Of a DNA stretch of 64,000 nucleotides, positions 62,301 through 64,000 are shown piece by piece. The number at the start of each line of letters is the position of its first letter. Positions within the stretch are counted from its first letter, which is position 1. The DNA comes from Bacteroidota bacterium (lineage in GTDB: Bacteria > Bacteroidota > Bacteroidia > Chitinophagales > Chitinophagaceae). The stretch spans positions 558,001-622,000 of the forward strand of contig JADJSG010000006.1 of the NCBI GenBank assembly GCA_016711825.1. Reading direction: 5' to 3'. Position numbers and translations under genes: made by a program. The notes under the pieces were generated by a model. The model saw nothing but the letters and a program-made list of their open reading frames with translations. It ran no database searches and was not told where the DNA came from.

Positions 62301-64000
62301 GTAATTAAGAGTGGATTCGGTTGGGTGACATTAATCACTGTAGTAGTTGAACAACCAACGGCATCTACAGCCAAAATAGTATAGGTACCTGCAGTTAAAT
62401 TCGAAAATACACCTGTACCATTGGTGATACCACCTGGATTAATGGTAAAAGTTGAAGCACCTGTGCCGCCTGTAGTGCTAGCATTGATTGCACCATTATT
62501 GCCCCCATTGCAGGGCACTTGCGTAATATTAGGTGGATTAAAAGCCAGAGGAGGGGCTATACCAATTGTAGCTGCACTTGTAATGGTGCAACCGTTAGCA
62601 TCAGTTGCTAAAATCGTATAGGTATTCAGTGCCAAACCCGTAAAAGCACCTGTTAAATTGGTGATATTGCCTGGAGTAATATTATAAGTAATGGTACCTG
62701 TACCTCCAGTTGCCGTTGCATTGATGCTACCTGTACCTATACCAGTACAAGGAATATTGTTAATGATAAAGTTTGACCACGCCAGTTGAGGAGGCACTGT
62801 TAGATTGATAACAATAGAAGCTGTGCACCCATTAGCATCTACCACATTCACTGTGTAAACACCCACACCTATTCCTGGAAATTGTCCTGTTTGATTGGTG
62901 ATATTATTGGGTAATAGAGTAAACGTATAGGCTGGCACCCCATTGGTTGCGTTGACATTTATTGTAGTGATTGAATTATTACAAAGCAAAGGACTGGTAT
63001 TATTTGTCAGTATAGGTGCATTTGCATTGACAAGTACAACACTGACAGATTTTGTACATCCATTGGCATCTTTTACAGTTACATAATAAGTGCCTGCGCC
63101 TAATCCGGTAAATGTACCTGATGCCTGATAAGCTCCTGCACCTAATTTAAAGGTATAAGCAGGAGTACCCCCAATACCGACAACATTAATAACTCCATTA
63201 TTGCCAGGTATACAAGTCGGATTCACCACGGTTCCATTTCCAAATCCTACAGGTGGTGGTTGTGAAATTGTGATTGCTGTGGTTACTGAACAACCATTGG
63301 CATCCACAATGCTAATCGTATAATTGCCCGATGTTTTGTTTGTAAAAATACCAGTCGCATTGGTAGTTGCACCTGGGTTTAAGGTATAATTAATCACTGG
63401 AGTTCCTCCTGTAGTTGTTACAGTTACGCCCCCTGTGGCTGCGCCGTTACAAAGCACATTGGTAATGGCTACATTGGTAATCACCAAGGCAGGTGATTGG
63501 GTAATGGGCACGGTAGTGGTTGCTGTACATCCGTTGGCATCTGTAGCCAAAATGGTATAGTTGTTGACACCCAAACCGACAAAATTACCCGTTACATTTG
63601 TCACATTTCCAGGGTTTAAATTATAGGTAATGGTACCAAACCCTCCAGCGGCCAATGCCGTAATGGTGCCATTTGCTAGACCGTTACAAGTAATATTGGT
63701 TTTATTGACTGCCGCCCATGTAAGACCCAAAGCTTGTATAATCGACAAGGTGGTACTAATGCTGCAGTTATTCGCATCTTTGGCGATAACGGTATAGGTG
63801 CCTGCTGCCAAACCCGTAAAAGTGCCAGTACCGTTCGTTACATTTCCAGGGTTTAAGGTATATGAAATTAATCCTGTACCCCCACTTGCGTTGGTCAGTA
63901 CTTGTCCATTATTACCAGCATTACAGGCAATATTGATGGCAGTCGCATTATTCCACACCAAAGGTGTCGGTTGTGTAATGGTTGTAACTGCCGTTTTAGT
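56354..64000 (-). CDS. Giant SprB-repeat protein with gliding motility/T9SS type B C-terminal domain (5' end outside window)
   Basis: The frame is open to the window edge; 2548 residues are visible and the start lies beyond 64000. I count 31 tandem SprB-type repeats averaging about 79 residues. Each has a conserved C-x-G-x-N-G motif (VTCFGGNNGTI, ISCNGGNNGTI), a GGTG turn with Y.L.P.N, and a closing TYT(I/V).ATDANGC segment. The last roughly 95 residues are a CHU_C/gliding-motility-associated domain (VPNAFSPNGDGKNDIW, then LDLYDRWGNKVW, then YFYIFRY), the T9SS type B sorting signal. Flavobacterium SprB itself is a mobile adhesin of this type. This protein is probably exported by T9SS and cell-surface attached. 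Gliding cannot be concluded without the gld/spr genes. Confidence 0.92.
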   Translation of the reverse strand, partial: TKTAVTTITQPTPLVWNNATAINIACNAGNNGQVLTNASGGTGLISYTLNPGNVTNGTGTFTGLAAGTYTVIAKDANNCSISTTLSIIQALGLTWAAVNKTNITCNGLANGTITALAAGGFGTITYNLNPGNVTNVTGNFVGLGVNNYTILATDANGCTATTTVPITQSPALVITNVAITNVLCNGAATGGVTVTTTGGTPVINYTLNPGATTNATGIFTNKTSGNYTISIVDANGCSVTTAITISQPPPVGFGNGTVVNPTCIPGNNGVINVVGIGGTPAYTFKLGAGAYQASGTFTGLGAGTYYVTVKDANGCTKSVSVVLVNANAPILTNNTSPLLCNNSITTINVNATNGVPAYTFTLLPNNITNQTGQFPGIGVGVYTVNVVDANGCTASIVINLTVPPQLAWSNFIINNIPCTGIGTGSINATATGGTGTITYNITPGNITNLTGAFTGLALNTYTILATDANGCTITSAATIGIAPPLAFNPPNITQVPCNGGNNGAINASTTGGTGASTFTINPGGITNGTGVFSNLTAGTYTILAVDAVGCSTTTVINVTQPNPLLITSVSSTPPSCVPGADGSITITAFGGTPAYAYSINGGIFQGLNVFTNLNIGTYTIQVKDANNCTVTSIFNLINPNAPSFSNVTVNQANCAGANTGSIIANVNGGVGVITFVINPLGLTNNTGIFNNLPVNNYTITATDANNCVITTIASIVQPSVIVWNNTTFTNITCNGMTNGAINVNATGGNGILTYTLMPSNIVNLTGIFTPLVANNYTVIATDANGCTITTNYNITNPAALNWNTTSYTNVTCFNANNGTINAPAVGGTGLIGYTLMPGNVNNNTGNFINLPTATYTVTATDANGCTLTSSFSISSPAAFVITSLVGTTPNCVPGNNATITVTVTGGTPLYLYSINGNPPQASNIFTNIGVSVYTIQATDANGCTVTSSIAITNPASPTITNIVSNNILCFGNNTGNIAITATGGNGQLTYALNPPGTTNLTGVFNNIFANNYTVSVTDANGCSATQNIIISEPPQLIWDSVDNRDISCYGGNNGLVTSSASGGTGTIYYTLLPPNITNMNGAFFGLGVGQYTLTAVDSNGCSVSAVFLINQAPQILWTVITGTAVSCFGGNNGTITVQTTGGVGGFDYKIMPGNIVNQTGVFTNLTTGNYTITSTDLNNCSVSTVVFLNQASPVQLINAATTPASCNPGCDGAVVLTASGGNGVYNYALNVGPFQPSNTFAALCTGVYTVNIVDGNNCTGTGTFSITTANGPNQINTNITNILCNGGATGQIVTTIAGGNGLITYTLNPGAVTNNNGIFNNLGQGTYTIVVSDANGCTISTIASILQPALLNITNVSITNVTCFGGNNGAAVVAVTGGNGTINYNIQPLNITNITGVFVGLTATVYTVTVTDANGCTATSSFSIGAPTQVQFTNVTNTPISCNGGNNGTIQAAANGGIGNINYNIQPLNVNNATGLFTGLSAITYTITATDINNCTATTTVTLTQPTALVIAQVTTTIPTCVPGGDATMTITANGATPTYTYNINGGAFQNGNIFNNLSVGVYTIIVKDANNCTQSSIVNIVTPNPPIITSVNMLNATCNPGCDGTLTMFSANGTGAHTYAINGGAFQVSNVFNALCSNVYTLTVKDASGCTATSVANVTTFVGPVLTNTAVTNIFCNNGNNGSIILTVTGGNGPINYVLLPNNITNNTGAFTGLTANTYTITGTDIYGCTIATIVTITQPATLLFGNVTATSSLCFNAANGLISCPTAGGTQPITYTITPAGVFAPPNNFNGLLGNVTYTITATDANGCSTTTAVYVPQPTPVVINSITNTPVTCNGQNNGTLNANASGGTGLISYTLLPNNITNTSGAFVNLAGNVYTIVVTDANGCTATSTSLLFEPTAITIVFAGATNIICNGQVNGTVTVNATGGTNPLSYNLQPMNLTNATGNFTGLPQSVYTVTITDANGCTLTNTQTVIEPTLVHFNGTTLTHIICNGQNNGTITTNASGGVGAMNYTLNPGAVNNATGIFNNLFVGTYTLTATDANGCTATTSVTLTQPPVLNLTLDSTVNVTCHGGQDGIIVTNATGGTVLYVFTLMPGGILSTVGTYTSLYAGTYTMIVTDAHGCKDSVENITLTEPPAIVFTTVTHTDITCYFDTTGSINAAAQGGTGNITYSIAPNIGNQFNPGVFTLLQGGTYTVTATDASGCTATTTVTILQNLQILSSNIDYTEPICHGDMNGAINVTAVGGVPPLTYAIDAGLYSLSGYFTGLAAGTHVIYIKDSKDCIADTLVILIEPDKVGADITLIPTKCNELNDGKVEVVGTGGRGDYTYKLRPGLYVNKSGKFYDIKVGTYTLTVIDSSGCIFDTLIQIAYPATPLNIYFTKQDIGCYGYGNEGSATANVVGGDAPYAFMWTTVPIQTTQTATKLRTGYYGVVVTDANGCSAVDSVFIEPGPCCDEVFVPNAFSPNGDGKNDIWRIVTAAGFDLIQLDLYDRWGNKVWGTVDPLQGWDGTLRGKDMDMETYFYIFRYHCHADGNDYMKKGDVILVR

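Overview
The window looks like a Bacteroidota chromosome segment, perhaps Chitinophagia- or Saprospiria-like; class is not resolvable from sequence alone. The evidence is low GC, no Shine-Dalgarno sequences, promoters with the Bacteroidota -7 motif TAnnTTTG (two with a TTG exactly 19 nt upstream), many type IX secretion system (T9SS) C-terminal sorting domains, SprB repeats, CHU_C-associated Ig-like domains, an S46 dipeptidyl-peptidase, and DUF4294/DUF4836 proteins.

Layout. 1-5343: a truncated secreted-protein gene, a DUF4294 exported protein, an ABM-fold monooxygenase overlapping a T9SS cargo gene, a ferredoxin-NADP-reductase-like flavoprotein, and a DUF420/SCO pair linked to cytochrome oxidase assembly. 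5490-36633: about 31 kb of five giant minus-strand genes (A-E; about 1.5-2.4 thousand residues each) for modular surface proteins. Each has a signal peptide, a different set of N-terminal domains (CUB-like, PPC-like, TIG, DUF2341, LamG, nidogen-like, GEVED, SprB, and ALK/LTK-like glycine-rich domains), and then an almost identical C-terminal cassette of about 425 residues ending in a T9SS type A sorting signal. After each stop codon come a heptanucleotide tandem array of variable length and a hairpin terminator of one family. Gene A is split by a one-base deletion. Genes B and E contain long near-identical tandem duplications (3 x 1080 bp and 2 x 1083 bp).

37224-56122: mostly housekeeping genes. 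These are methylmalonyl-CoA epimerase, cysteine desulfurase, an acetyl-CoA hydrolase/CoA-transferase, a lipoprotein, DNA polymerase III beta (dnaN), an uncharacterised protein followed by a cytoplasmic trypsin-like protease that appear to share a domain, a prohibitin/SPFH protein, an S46 dipeptidyl-peptidase, a DUF4836 lipoprotein, a 60-aa lipoprotein, hisS, a TonB-dependent receptor and L-serine ammonia-lyase. 56354-64000: the 3' part of another giant gene, with 31 SprB-type repeats and a gliding-motility/T9SS type B C-terminal domain; its start lies beyond the window.

Themes. The window is dominated by T9SS cargo, probably adhesins or matrix proteins. The secretion machinery itself is not here. 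A dispersed intergenic repeat of about 100 bp occurs at four or more places in both orientations, and a palindromic element lies a similar distance upstream of genes B and E. No rRNA, tRNA, CRISPR array, transposase or integrase gene was recognised.
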